Translations under genes and position numbers: made by a program
Notes under the pieces: model-generated
The model's input: the letters and a program-made list of their open reading frames with translations, nothing else
What the model was told of the DNA's origin: nothing
The model's database searches: none
Assembly (NCBI GenBank): GCA_902475515.1
Contig: CABSAB010000069.1
Coordinates: 1 to 7,013 of the forward strand
Length of the DNA stretch: 7,013 nucleotides
From: an uncultured Eubacteriales bacterium
GTDB taxonomy: Bacteria; Bacillota; Clostridia; Oscillospirales; Oscillospiraceae
Direction of reading: 5' to 3'
Shown: one piece after another, positions 1-6,345 of the stretch
How positions within the stretch are numbered: position 1 is the first letter of the stretch
Layout: each line of letters starts with the position of its first letter

Positions 1-36
1 TCCGCGTCAATGACCTCCTCGTCATAGGCCTCGCCA
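1..36 (-). other. Short fragment of unrelated coding sequence, minus strand (possible join)
   Basis: Read on the minus strand from 35 down to 1, this piece gives GEAYDEEVIDA(D/E), an acidic stretch that looks like real protein and resembles the acidic tails of clostridial DnaK proteins. That resemblance is a weak inference from 11 to 12 residues. The same minus frame hits a stop (complement of 42-44) just to the right, and the plus-strand GlyRS frame fails at the same place. Both genes therefore appear to lose their N-terminal side at about position 36, as expected for a chimeric or inverted join rather than an ordinary gene boundary. Confidence 0.3.
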
Positions 37-130
37 CTGCGTCACTGTCCGGAACCGGGACACCATGGAGCAGGTGCGTATGCCCATGGACCAGGTGGCG
101 GATTATCTGAAAAAACAACTGGAATTTTGA
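36..130 (+). CDS. glyQS: Glycyl-tRNA synthetase, C-terminal end (partial)
   Basis: The last about 30 codons before the TGA at 128-130 read CVTVRNRDTMEQVRMPMDQ and then VADYLKKQLEF. The block VTVR(D/N)RDTMEQVR is the hallmark end of the anticodon-binding domain of single-chain (alpha2) bacterial glycyl-tRNA synthetases, which charge tRNA-Gly with glycine in the cytoplasm. The identification is from memory of the family, but the motif is distinctive. In frame, the expected upstream sequence (the IGTPFCVT..D region) is absent: the reading frame meets a TGA at 11-13 and the residues before position 38 do not fit the family, so the gene is broken at about position 36. The gap to the next gene is 31 bp, so co-transcription with the transketolase genes is possible; no terminator is seen between them. 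Confidence 0.65.
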
Positions 131-161
131 TCTCCCCCAGACGAGAGAAAGGAACGGATCT

Positions 162-998
162 ATGGACGTAAAAAACCTGGCCATCACCGCCGCGAAGGGC
201 CGTCTTCTGGCCCTCCAGTGCGTGTACGAGGCAGCCTCCGGCCATCCCGGCGGCTCCCTGTCCGCCATGGACCTGCTGACGGTGCTGTATTTTGATGTGA
301 TGAACATTGACCCGAACCATCCCCAGGACCCGGACCGGGACCGGTTTGTGCTCTCCAAGGGCCACTGCACCCCGGCACTGTATTCCATCCTGGCCCTGCG
401 GGGATATTTCCCGGAGGAGGAGCTTCACAAGTTCCGCCGGATCGACGCCCACTATTCCGGCCATCCGGATATGGTCCATGTCAAGGGCGTGGATATGTCC
501 ACCGGCTCTCTGGGCCAGGGCATTTCCGCCGCTGTGGGCATGGCCCTGGCGGGGAAATTGGACAAAAAGGACTATCGGGTCTACTCCATCCTGGGCGACG
601 GCGAGATCGAGGAGGGCCAGACCTGGGAGGCGGCGATGTCTGCTGCGAAATACAACCTGGACAACCTCTGCGCCGTGGTGGACGTGAACGGTCTCCAGAT
701 TGACGGCAAAACTGCCGACGTCATGCCCACGGAGCCCCTGGACAAGAAGTATGAGGCCTTCGGCTGGCACGTGATAACCTGTGACGGCCACGACTATGCC
801 GCCATCAAAGCGGCCTTTGACGAGGCAAAGACCGTCAAAGGAAAGCCCACCATGATCCTGGCGAAAACCGTCAAGGGCAAGGGCGTTTCTTATATGGAGA
901 ACAATGCCGGCTGGCACGGCAAGGCCCCCAGCGACGAGCAGTACAAGACCGGAAAAAATGAGCTTACAGAGCTTCTTGCAAGATTGGAGGCGGAGTAA
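162..998 (+). CDS. tkt: Transketolase, N-terminal subunit
   Basis: This gene encodes 278 residues forming the thiamine-diphosphate-binding (PP) half of a split transketolase, the cytoplasmic enzyme that moves two-carbon ketol units between sugar phosphates in the non-oxidative pentose phosphate pathway. Visible motifs, in order, are GHPGG at residues 27-31, the SKGHCTPALY segment at 65-74, GSLGQG at 115-120, and the ThDP/Mg motif from GDGE (145-148) to the Asn of VVDVNGLQIDG (N176). The start ATG has an AAAGGA ribosome site (148-153) 8 nt upstream. Its TAA (996-998) directly abuts the ATG of the second subunit, and the GGAGG for that gene lies inside this gene's last codons, so translation is probably coupled. 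Two-gene transketolases of this form are common in Clostridia and archaea. No key residue seems to be missing. The alternative is a related sugar transketolase-like enzyme such as an apulose-phosphate one, since the halves alone do not fix the substrate. Confidence 0.93.
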   Translation: MDVKNLAITAAKGRLLALQCVYEAASGHPGGSLSAMDLLTVLYFDVMNIDPNHPQDPDRDRFVLSKGHCTPALYSILALRGYFPEEELHKFRRIDAHYSGHPDMVHVKGVDMSTGSLGQGISAAVGMALAGKLDKKDYRVYSILGDGEIEEGQTWEAAMSAAKYNLDNLCAVVDVNGLQIDGKTADVMPTEPLDKKYEAFGWHVITCDGHDYAAIKAAFDEAKTVKGKPTMILAKTVKGKGVSYMENNAGWHGKAPSDEQYKTGKNELTELLARLEAE

Positions 999-1940
999 AT
1001 GAAGATCGCCACACGTGCCGCCTACGGCGAAGCCCTGGCGGAGCTTGCCGAGCAGTATCCCGAGCTGGTGGTGCTGGACGCGGACCTGTCCGGCTCCACC
1101 ATGACCAAGACCTTTGCGGAAAAGTACCCCGAGCGCTTCTATGACATGGGCATCGCCGAGGGCAATATGGCCGGCGTGGCCGCAGGCCTTGCCGCCTGCG
1201 GGAAGAAGCCCTTTATCAATTCCTTTGCCATGTTCTCCGCAGGCCGGGCCTGGGAGCAGGTGCGCAATTCCATCGCCTATCCGGGCCTCAATGTAAAGGT
1301 CATCGGCTCCCACGGAGGCCTTTCCGTGGGCGAGGACGGCGCCACCCATCAGTGCATTGAGGATTATGCCATCATGCGGGCCATCCCCGGTATGTTGGTG
1401 CTCTCCCCCTGCGATGGGCCGGAGATGAAGCTGGCGGTGAAGGCTCTGCTGGAGTACAACGGCCCCGCCTATATGCGTCTTGGACGGCTGGCGGTGGAAT
1501 CCGTCACCGATACCGTCCCCGGCTATACCTTTGAGATCGGCAAGGGCAGCGTTCTGCGGGACGGAACAGATGCAACCGTCATTGCCACGGGCATGATGGT
1601 CCAGAGCGCTTACGAGGCTGCCGAAAAGCTGGCTGCGGAGGGCATTTCCCTCCGTGTCATCGATATGCACACCATCAAGCCCCTGGATGCGGACCTGGTG
1701 ATCAAAGCCGCCAAGGAGACCGGCTGCATCGTCACCTCCGAGGAGGCCAATGTGCTGGGCGGACTTGGCTCCGCAGTGGCCGAAGCGGTGGCGGAGGCTT
1801 GTCCCGTTCCTGTGGTGCGCCACGGCGTGATGGACGAATTCGGCCGCTCCGGCAAGGCCCAGGCGGTGCTGGATGCCTACAAGCTTAACGCGGCGGGCAT
1901 TATTGAGAAGGTCAAGTATGCGCTGACCCTGAAAAACTAA
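999..1940 (+). CDS. tkt: Transketolase, C-terminal subunit
   Basis: This 313-residue protein is the pyrimidine-binding (Pyr) plus C-terminal domain half of the split transketolase. The Pyr domain covers about residues 3-165 and shows MGIAEGNMAGVAAGLA at 50-65, whose E54 is the conserved Glu that activates the ThDP aminopyrimidine. It also has FSAGRAWEQVRNSI (79-92) and HGGLSVGEDGATHQ (105-118), the region that contacts substrate. The C-terminal domain (about 185-313) contains IDMHTIKPLD at 221-230. It is expected to pair with the 278-residue subunit to rebuild the active site at the interface; together the two chains total 591 residues, slightly shorter than one-chain transketolases. The ATG follows the upstream TAA with no gap, and GGAGG (986-990) lies 8 nt before it. 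DXS and pyruvate dehydrogenase E1-beta share this fold, but the partner gene and the GEDGATHQ motif favour transketolase. A hairpin follows the stop. Confidence 0.93.
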   Translation: MKIATRAAYGEALAELAEQYPELVVLDADLSGSTMTKTFAEKYPERFYDMGIAEGNMAGVAAGLAACGKKPFINSFAMFSAGRAWEQVRNSIAYPGLNVKVIGSHGGLSVGEDGATHQCIEDYAIMRAIPGMLVLSPCDGPEMKLAVKALLEYNGPAYMRLGRLAVESVTDTVPGYTFEIGKGSVLRDGTDATVIATGMMVQSAYEAAEKLAAEGISLRVIDMHTIKPLDADLVIKAAKETGCIVTSEEANVLGGLGSAVAEAVAEACPVPVVRHGVMDEFGRSGKAQAVLDAYKLNAAGIIEKVKYALTLKN

Positions 1941-1953
1941 GGAAACTCCACAG

Positions 1954-1978
1954 GGCGGGGGCTTGCCCCCGCCGTCTT
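1954..1978 (+). terminator. GC-rich hairpin terminator after transketolase
   Basis: Arms GGCGGGGGC (1954-1962) and GCCCCCGCC (1965-1973) form a perfect 9-bp stem with a very tight loop, followed by the modest T-rich tail GTCTTTCT. The stem is strong but the U-tract is interrupted, so some read-through into rsmG is plausible; no good promoter is seen between this hairpin and rsmG. Confidence 0.65.
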
Positions 1979-2016
1979 TCTATATCATTCTGGTGACCAA
2001 GGAAGGGGGTATCCCC

Positions 2017-2715
2017 ATGAAACAGGCGCTGCAAGCGGGACTGCCCGCATTGGCACACACCTTGACCGAACCCCAGCTGGAGCAGCTTTGCGCCTTTGGC
2101 AATGCCCTGCTGGAGAAAAATCAGGTGATGAACCTCACCGCCATCACTGAGCCGGAGGCCGTGGCCCGGCTGCACTTTCTGGACTGCATGGCACTGCTGG
2201 ACCTGACGGATTTTTCGAATAAAACCGTCATTGACGTGGGCTGCGGCGCGGGCTTTCCCGGAGTGCCCTTGAAGATCGCGGAGCCGTCCATCCGGCTTAC
2301 CCTGCTGGACAGCCTGAAAAAACGGGTGGACTGGCTGGCGGAGACCCTGCCCGGCCTGGGGATCGGGGCGGAATGCGTCTCGGCCCGGGCGGAGGAATAT
2401 GCCCTTTCCCACCGGGAAGCCTTTGATATTGCCACATCCCGGGCGGTGGCCCGGCTGAATATGCTCTCGGAGCTGTGCCTGCCGCTGGTCTCAGTGGGCG
2501 GGGCGTTCATCGCCATGAAAGCGGTGGACAGCGACGAAGAAATCTCCCAGGCGGCCCGGGGCATCGGGCTGCTGGGCGGCAAGGTGGAGCGCATTTGGGA
2601 TTACACTGTGCCCGGGACGGATGCCGTTCATCGGGCCGTTTTGATCCGCAAGATCAAAAAAACGCCGGGGCAATATCCCCGGAGGTTTGCCAAGATCAAA
2701 CAATCTCCGCTGTGA
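2017..2715 (+). CDS. rsmG: 16S rRNA (guanine-527-N7)-methyltransferase RsmG
   Basis: This is a 232-residue SAM-dependent methyltransferase (formerly GidB) that methylates N7 of G527 in the 530 loop of 16S rRNA; loss of the enzyme gives low-level streptomycin resistance in many bacteria. Family marks are NLTAIT (39-44) and RLHFLDCMALL (51-61) in the N-terminal helices, the SAM-binding motif I VIDVGCGAGFPGVPLKI (71-87), the acidic end of strand 2 LLDSLKKRV (96-104), TSRAVARL (140-147), and the typical basic C-terminus TPGQYPRRFAKIKQSPL. Length matches the usual 210-240. An in-frame TTG at 1963 would add 18 residues, but it lies inside the terminator hairpin. The ATG at 2017 has GGAAGGGGG (2001-2009) 7 nt upstream and gives the usual N-terminus, so it is chosen. 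In many Firmicutes rsmG sits with mnmG/mnmE or parA/parB; here none of those is adjacent, although a ParA/MinD-family gene follows. Confidence 0.95.
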   Translation: MKQALQAGLPALAHTLTEPQLEQLCAFGNALLEKNQVMNLTAITEPEAVARLHFLDCMALLDLTDFSNKTVIDVGCGAGFPGVPLKIAEPSIRLTLLDSLKKRVDWLAETLPGLGIGAECVSARAEEYALSHREAFDIATSRAVARLNMLSELCLPLVSVGGAFIAMKAVDSDEEISQAARGIGLLGGKVERIWDYTVPGTDAVHRAVLIRKIKKTPGQYPRRFAKIKQSPL

Positions 2716-2716
2716 C

Positions 2717-2749
2717 AAATCAGGACGCAGCTGCTGCGTCCTGATTTTT
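2717..2749 (+). terminator. Strong intrinsic terminator after rsmG
   Basis: A perfect 14-bp stem is formed by AAATCAGGACGCAG (2717-2730) and CTGCGTCCTGATTT (2734-2747) around the loop CTG, ending in TTTTT (2745-2749). It begins 1 nt after the rsmG stop codon and separates rsmG from the minD-like unit. Confidence 0.92.
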
Positions 2750-2881
2750 CCATATATGTTGAGGCATGGATTTCACTCCGGCGGAATAGCATAGGAATGG
2801 GAATGCCGGGAGACAAGCCCGGTTTTCTCCTGCGTTTTCGCCAAAATGACACATCTGCGGCAAATTCCCGAAAGAATCCTG

Positions 2882-2909
2882 TTGAAATTTGCTGAAATAC
2901 TGGTATAAT
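2882..2909 (+). promoter_or_regulatory. Sigma-A promoter with extended -10 for the minD-like unit
   Basis: TTGAAA (2882-2887) and TATAAT (2904-2909) are 16 bp apart, with TG at 2901-2902 giving the extended -10 form TGGTATAAT. Transcription should start near 2915-2917. This rules against the in-frame ATG at 2918, which would be leaderless, and supports the start at 2942. Confidence 0.85.
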
Positions 2910-2941
2910 GTTAATGTATGACCAAAAAAGGAGGCGGCCTT

Positions 2942-3685
2942 ATGGGCGAAGTGTTAGTTGTCACGTCCGGCAAGGGCGGCACCGGGAAAACCACGCTGTG
3001 TGCGGGCCTGGCCTCCTGTCTTGCGGCCATGGGTCAGCGGGTGCTGGCCATCGACTGTGACATTGGCCTGAACAATCTGGACATCGCCCTGGGCATGACC
3101 GACTGCGCCACCATCAGCTTTTTGGACGTGATGATGGAGAACCACTACCTCTCCGACGCCCCGGAGCATCCGGTGATCCCCGGGCTTCAGCTGCTAACTG
3201 CCCCCACCAAGACCCGGGCGGGGCTGGTGGACGACGTGATCTTCGGGCGGCTCATTGAGGAGGCGGCAGAGGTCTACGACTGGGTCCTGCTGGACGCACC
3301 GGCGGGCATCGGGACGGGCTTTGACCTGGCGGCCAGCTATGCCACGCGGGCCATTGTGGTGGCCACAGCGGACCTGGGCTCCCTGCGGGACGCGCAGCAT
3401 GCGGCGGCGCTTCTGGTGGAGCGGGGGATCGATCCCATCCATCTGGTGGTGAACCGGGTGACCCGGCGGCTGCTTAGCTCCATCCGTTCCACGGTGGATG
3501 ATATGATGGACACCATTGGGCTTCCTCTGCTGGGGATCATTCCGGAGGATCAGGCGGTGCCTGTATCCGCTGCCGAGGGCAGCGCACTGGTGCTGCACAG
3601 CCGCAAGGGAGCGGCCCTGGCAAGTTTGCATATTGCCCGGCGGCTTCTGGGGCTGGAGGCGCCCCTGATACGGTTAAGATATTAA
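2942..3685 (+). CDS. minD: MinD-family septum-site ATPase (lacking the C-terminal membrane anchor)
   Basis: This encodes 247 residues of the ParA/MinD deviant-Walker ATPase family. MinD proteins dimerise with ATP on the membrane and, with MinC, prevent division-ring assembly at the poles. Seen here: the deviant Walker A GKGGTGKTT (10-18) with signature Lys11, IDCDIGLNNLDIALG (37-51) matching the MinD switch I block D(A/S)DIGLRNLD, Walker B VLLDAPAGI (115-123), NRVTRR (171-176), and the MinD-like IIPEDQAVPVSAAEG (199-213). The ATG at 2942 follows AAAGGAGG (2927-2934) by 7 nt; an in-frame ATG at 2918 would add 8 residues but sits almost at the predicted transcript start. Usual MinD is about 260-270 residues and ends in an amphipathic membrane-targeting helix with Phe/Lys-rich character. 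This protein stops at ARRLLGLEAPLIRLRY, just where that helix would begin. No minC or minE is beside it. The methylglyoxal-synthase-like gene follows after 24 bp. A non-Min ParA-type role remains possible. Confidence 0.85.
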   Translation: MGEVLVVTSGKGGTGKTTLCAGLASCLAAMGQRVLAIDCDIGLNNLDIALGMTDCATISFLDVMMENHYLSDAPEHPVIPGLQLLTAPTKTRAGLVDDVIFGRLIEEAAEVYDWVLLDAPAGIGTGFDLAASYATRAIVVATADLGSLRDAQHAAALLVERGIDPIHLVVNRVTRRLLSSIRSTVDDMMDTIGLPLLGIIPEDQAVPVSAAEGSALVLHSRKGAALASLHIARRLLGLEAPLIRLRY

Positions 3686-3709
3686 AATACGGAGTTGGAG
3701 GAAATCGTT

Positions 3710-4126
3710 ATGAATATTGCGATCATGGCGCAGGACAAGAAAAAAGAACTGATGATCCAGTTTTGCATTGCCTACAAGGGCATCCTGGCAAAGCATTCCC
3801 TCTCCGCAACCAGCACCACGGGCCGTTTGGTTATGGAGGCCACGGGGCTTCCCATCACCCTGTACCTCTCCCGGGCCCAGGGGGGGCAGCAGCAGGTTGG
3901 GGCGCGGATTGCCTATAACGAGGTGGATCTGCTGCTGTTTTTCACCAATCCCACCTGCAACGATCCCGTGCAGGAGCAGAACCTGCTGCAGATCGAGCGG
4001 CTGTGTGATATGCACAACGTGCCTTATGCCACGAACCTGGCCACGGCGGAGATGCTGATTTTGGGTCTGGACCGGGGCGATCTGGACTGGCGCGAGGGCG
4101 GCGGAAAGGCTGCGCCGCTGTATTAA
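3710..4126 (+). CDS. mgsA: Methylglyoxal synthase-fold protein with altered active site
   Basis: This is a 138-residue protein with the fold and length of methylglyoxal synthase, which converts dihydroxyacetone phosphate to methylglyoxal plus phosphate. Family marks are MNIAIMAQDKKKEL (1-14), ATSTTGRLVMEATGLPIT (33-50), GGQQQVGARI (58-67), VDLLLFF (72-78), RLCDMHNVPYATN (97-109) and ATAEMLI (111-117), with the clostridial tail GLDRGDLDW. Against the E. coli enzyme, however, catalytic Asp71 (GGDQQ) is Gln60 here and His19 (AHD) is Gln8. By alignment of the less regular loop, His98 and Asp101 (HDPD) become Gln and Asn, and the TGTTG phosphate loop is TSTTG. It is therefore probably not a normal synthase and may be a ligand-binding or regulatory relative. 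The start ATG has GGAGG (3697-3701) 8 nt upstream; an in-frame TTG at 3695 overlaps that site and is rejected. It is co-transcribed with the minD-like gene, and mgsA next to min genes is a known clostridial arrangement. Confidence 0.85.
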   Translation: MNIAIMAQDKKKELMIQFCIAYKGILAKHSLSATSTTGRLVMEATGLPITLYLSRAQGGQQQVGARIAYNEVDLLLFFTNPTCNDPVQEQNLLQIERLCDMHNVPYATNLATAEMLILGLDRGDLDWREGGGKAAPLY

Positions 4127-4139
4127 GCTTAGATGATTT

Positions 4140-4180
4140 ACACCGCTATCAACGGCTTGGGTTGATAGCGGTGTTTTTTT
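4140..4180 (+). terminator. Strong intrinsic terminator after the mgsA-like gene
   Basis: A perfect 14-bp stem, ACACCGCTATCAAC (4140-4153) with GTTGATAGCGGTGT (4161-4174), has a 7-nt loop and is followed by a run of seven T (4174-4180). It lies between convergent genes, and its T-run overlaps the stop codon of the minus-strand ATPase. The minus-strand side has no comparable T-run, so its effect on the metal operon is uncertain. Confidence 0.93.
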
Positions 4181-6047
4181 AGGCTTGCCGTGTCGGCAGT
4201 TTCATCCGGAGTACCCGGATGGCGTTTAAAATCGCCAAAACCGCCACACCAACATCAGCAAATACTGCTGCCCACATGGAAGCCAGGCCCACGGCGCCGA
4301 GGATCAGCACCAGGAACTTGACGCCCAGGGCAAAGACGATATTCTGCCGCACGATGCGGAGGGTCTTGCGGGAGATGTACATAGCATCCGCAAGCTTGGA
4401 GGGTTCATCGTTCATAATGACGATATCTGCCGCTTCGATGGCCGCGTCGGAGCCAAGGCCGCCCATGGCCACACCCAGGTCCGCCCGGGCCAGCACCGGA
4501 GCGTCATTGATGCCGTCGCCCACAAAGACCAGCTTGCCGGTCTCGGACTTCTCCGCAAACAGGGCCTCTACCCGGTCCACCTTGTCGGCGGGCAGCAGCT
4601 CGGTGTATACCTGGTCCAGCCCCAGCTGCTGTGCCACGGACTCACCGATGGCACGGCTGTCGCCGGTGAGCATGACGGTCTTTTTGATCCGGGCCTTTTT
4701 CAGATAGGAAATGGCAGCGGCCGCATCGGGCTTTACCGCGTCGGCAATGAGGATATAGCCCCGGTAGACGCCGTCTACGATCACAAAGATCAATGTGCCC
4801 AGCGCCGCACCGGTATCCACCGGGGGCAGGGAGAAGCGGGAGAGCATTTTCTGGTTGCCCGCAGCCACCCGGCGGCCGTCTACGGTGGCGGTCACGCCGT
4901 GGCCGGGGATCTCCTCCACATCGGTGATGCGGCCGGGATCCATGGGCTTTCCGTAGGCTTCCTTTAACGACCGGGAAATGGGATGATCCGAGTAATGCTC
5001 GGCATAAGCCGTCAGCTCCAGCAGTTCCTCCTGGGAGATGCCCTCCGGATGGATGCTCCGGACCTTAAAAACGCCCTGGGTCAGGGTGCCGGTCTTATCA
5101 AACACCACGATCTCCGCCTGGGAAAGGGCCTCCAGATAGTTGCTGCCCTTGATGAGGACGCCGCTGTGGGAGGCCGCGCCGAGGCCGCCGAAGAAACTCA
5201 GCGGTACGGAGATCACCAGGGCGCAGGGGCAGGAGATCACCAGGAACGTCAGGGCCCGGTAGACCCAGTCGGAAAACCGTGCGCCCGGGAGCACCAGCGG
5301 CGGAAGGACGGCCAAGATCGCCGCCAGGATCACCACAGCGGGGGTGTAGTACCGGGCGAATTTCGTAATAAAATGCTCGGACTGGGATTTTCGGCTGCTG
5401 GCGTTTTCCACCAGGTCCAGGATCTTGCTGACGGTGGAATCGTAGAACTCCTTGGTGACCCGGGCGGTAAGCACGCCGTTTAAGTTGATGCAGCCGCTGA
5501 GGAGCGTGTCGCCCACGGCGGCCTCCCGTGGAACAGATTCCCCGGTGAGGGCGGCGGTGTCTAGCATGGAACTGCCCTCCAGGACCTCGGCATCCAGGGG
5601 GATCTTCTCACCGGGTTTGATGACGATGATATCGCCCAATTCCACTTCATCGGGGTCCATGCGGACGAGTTCGCCGTTTTGCAAAACATTGGCAAAGTCG
5701 GGGCGGATGTCCATAAGACCGGCAATGGAGCGGCGGGATTTATCCACGGCGTAGCTCTGGAACAGCTCGCCCACCTGGTAAAACAGCATGACTGCAACGC
5801 CCTCGGGATACTCCCCAATCAGGAACGCGCCGATGGCGGCCAGCCCCATTAGAAAGTTCTCGTCAAAGACCTGGCCCCGGCAGATCCCCCGGATGGCCTT
5901 CCAAATCACATCGCCGCCCGCGATCAGGAGCGCCGCCAAAAAGACGGTGATCCGCACGGCTTCGATGGGAATGGGGATCAGGATCGCGGCGAGAAATGCC
6001 GCGGCGCCCGCCAGGATGCGGGCAAGCCGTTTCTGATTTCCGTTCAT
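4179..6047 (-). CDS. cadA: P1B-type heavy-metal exporting ATPase (Zn/Cd/Pb type)
   Basis: This 622-residue inner-membrane pump uses ATP to export soft divalent cations. Two N-terminal membrane segments lie at about 11-30 and 33-50, followed by a second pair at about 64-95. The actuator domain carries TGES (168-171). Membrane segments at about 233-253 and 262-285 carry the CPC transport motif (273-275). The phosphorylation site is D317 in DKTGTLT, the nucleotide-binding His is in SDHPIS (353-358), and TGD (461-463) and GDGINDAP (510-517) follow. The last two segments contain K577 and D598 (ADVG), the pair typical of the ZntA/CadA P1B-2 group. Copper pumps have other residues there, so Zn, Cd or Pb is the expected cargo. 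It lacks an N-terminal metal-binding domain, a role apparently met by the separate HMA protein encoded 10 bp upstream. The ATG (6047-6045) follows a GAGGA site that overlaps the upstream stop codon, suggesting coupled translation. Length fits the family without its N-terminal domain. Confidence 0.95.
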   Translation of the reverse strand: MNGNQKRLARILAGAAAFLAAILIPIPIEAVRITVFLAALLIAGGDVIWKAIRGICRGQVFDENFLMGLAAIGAFLIGEYPEGVAVMLFYQVGELFQSYAVDKSRRSIAGLMDIRPDFANVLQNGELVRMDPDEVELGDIIVIKPGEKIPLDAEVLEGSSMLDTAALTGESVPREAAVGDTLLSGCINLNGVLTARVTKEFYDSTVSKILDLVENASSRKSQSEHFITKFARYYTPAVVILAAILAVLPPLVLPGARFSDWVYRALTFLVISCPCALVISVPLSFFGGLGAASHSGVLIKGSNYLEALSQAEIVVFDKTGTLTQGVFKVRSIHPEGISQEELLELTAYAEHYSDHPISRSLKEAYGKPMDPGRITDVEEIPGHGVTATVDGRRVAAGNQKMLSRFSLPPVDTGAALGTLIFVIVDGVYRGYILIADAVKPDAAAAISYLKKARIKKTVMLTGDSRAIGESVAQQLGLDQVYTELLPADKVDRVEALFAEKSETGKLVFVGDGINDAPVLARADLGVAMGGLGSDAAIEAADIVIMNDEPSKLADAMYISRKTLRIVRQNIVFALGVKFLVLILGAVGLASMWAAVFADVGVAVLAILNAIRVLRMKLPTRQA

Positions 6048-6057
6048 GGCTGCATCC

Positions 6058-6279
6058 TCACGCCTTGGTGATGACCACGTCCGGCTCCACCTTCTTGACG
6101 ATGGCGGCGGCCTGCTCCACGATGGTGGGCATATCCTCCCGCTCGGCTTCTAAAGTCATTTTGGTGGTCATAAAGTTGACTGTTGCGGCAGTGACACCCG
6201 GGAGCTTCTGCAGGCTGGCTTCAATCTTGGCGGCGCAGTTGGCGCAGTCCAGTCCGTTGAGCTTAAATACTTTTTTCAT
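6058..6279 (-). CDS. Small HMA-domain metal-binding protein (metallochaperone-like)
   Basis: This is a 73-residue, free-standing heavy-metal-associated domain with the expected beta-alpha-beta-beta-alpha-beta pattern. The metal site is GLDCANC at 9-15, with C12 and C15 as ligands. The Asp before the first Cys (DCxxC) is the form seen in ZntA-type Zn/Cd/Pb binding domains, whereas copper chaperones usually have MxCxxC. The LPGV turn (26-29) is also typical. The ATG at 6279-6277 follows GGAGG (6292-6288) by 8 nt; an upstream in-frame start would add 13 residues reaching back into the operator and has no ribosome site. It is the first gene of the operon and is followed after 10 bp by the ATPase, so it probably delivers metal to the pump or replaces the pump's missing N-terminal domain. 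Confidence 0.9.
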   Translation of the reverse strand: MKKVFKLNGLDCANCAAKIEASLQKLPGVTAATVNFMTTKMTLEAEREDMPTIVEQAAAIVKKVEPDVVITKA

Positions 6280-6311
6280 AGGAAATTCCTCCAAATTGAT
6301 CGAAAATAGAG

Positions 6312-6337
6312 TGAACAATTGAACAATCGTTCAATTG
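6312..6337 (-). promoter_or_regulatory. Palindromic operator of the metal operon, ArsR/SmtB-like
   Basis: The perfect inverted repeat CAATTGAAC (6316-6324) and GTTCAATTG (6329-6337) has a 4-nt spacer, and the word TGAACAAT occurs twice in tandem (6312-6319 and 6320-6327). TGAAC...GTTCA cores like this resemble operators of ArsR/SmtB metal sensors such as SmtB and CzrA; that match is from memory. Its place, starting about 2 nt after the predicted transcription start and before the HMA gene, fits repression by blocking RNA polymerase and release when Zn or Cd binds the sensor. No ArsR-type gene is present in the window. Confidence 0.75.
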
Positions 6338-6345
6338 ATGGCTTC

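Noticed and set aside
42..1823. Very long minus-strand open frame of 593 codons opposite the transketolase genes
   Set aside because: It is an antisense shadow caused by GC-rich codon bias of the plus-strand genes. Its sequence is rich in His, Gly and Gln without recognisable domains, while both plus-strand genes carry full transketolase motifs and ribosome sites.
1963..2016. Upstream TTG start for rsmG adding 18 residues
   Set aside because: The TTG lies inside the transketolase terminator hairpin and has no ribosome site, while the ATG at 2017 has a strong one and gives the normal RsmG N-terminus.
2806..2826. Hairpin CCGGG/CCCGG followed by TTTT, as a second terminator between rsmG and minD
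   Set aside because: The stem is only 5 bp with a 7-nt loop and a short T-run, and a much stronger terminator lies 60 bp upstream. It may be chance.
2918..2941. Earlier ATG for the MinD-like gene
   Set aside because: It lies within about 2 nt of the predicted transcription start, and the AAAGGAGG site falls after it, correctly spaced for the ATG at 2942.
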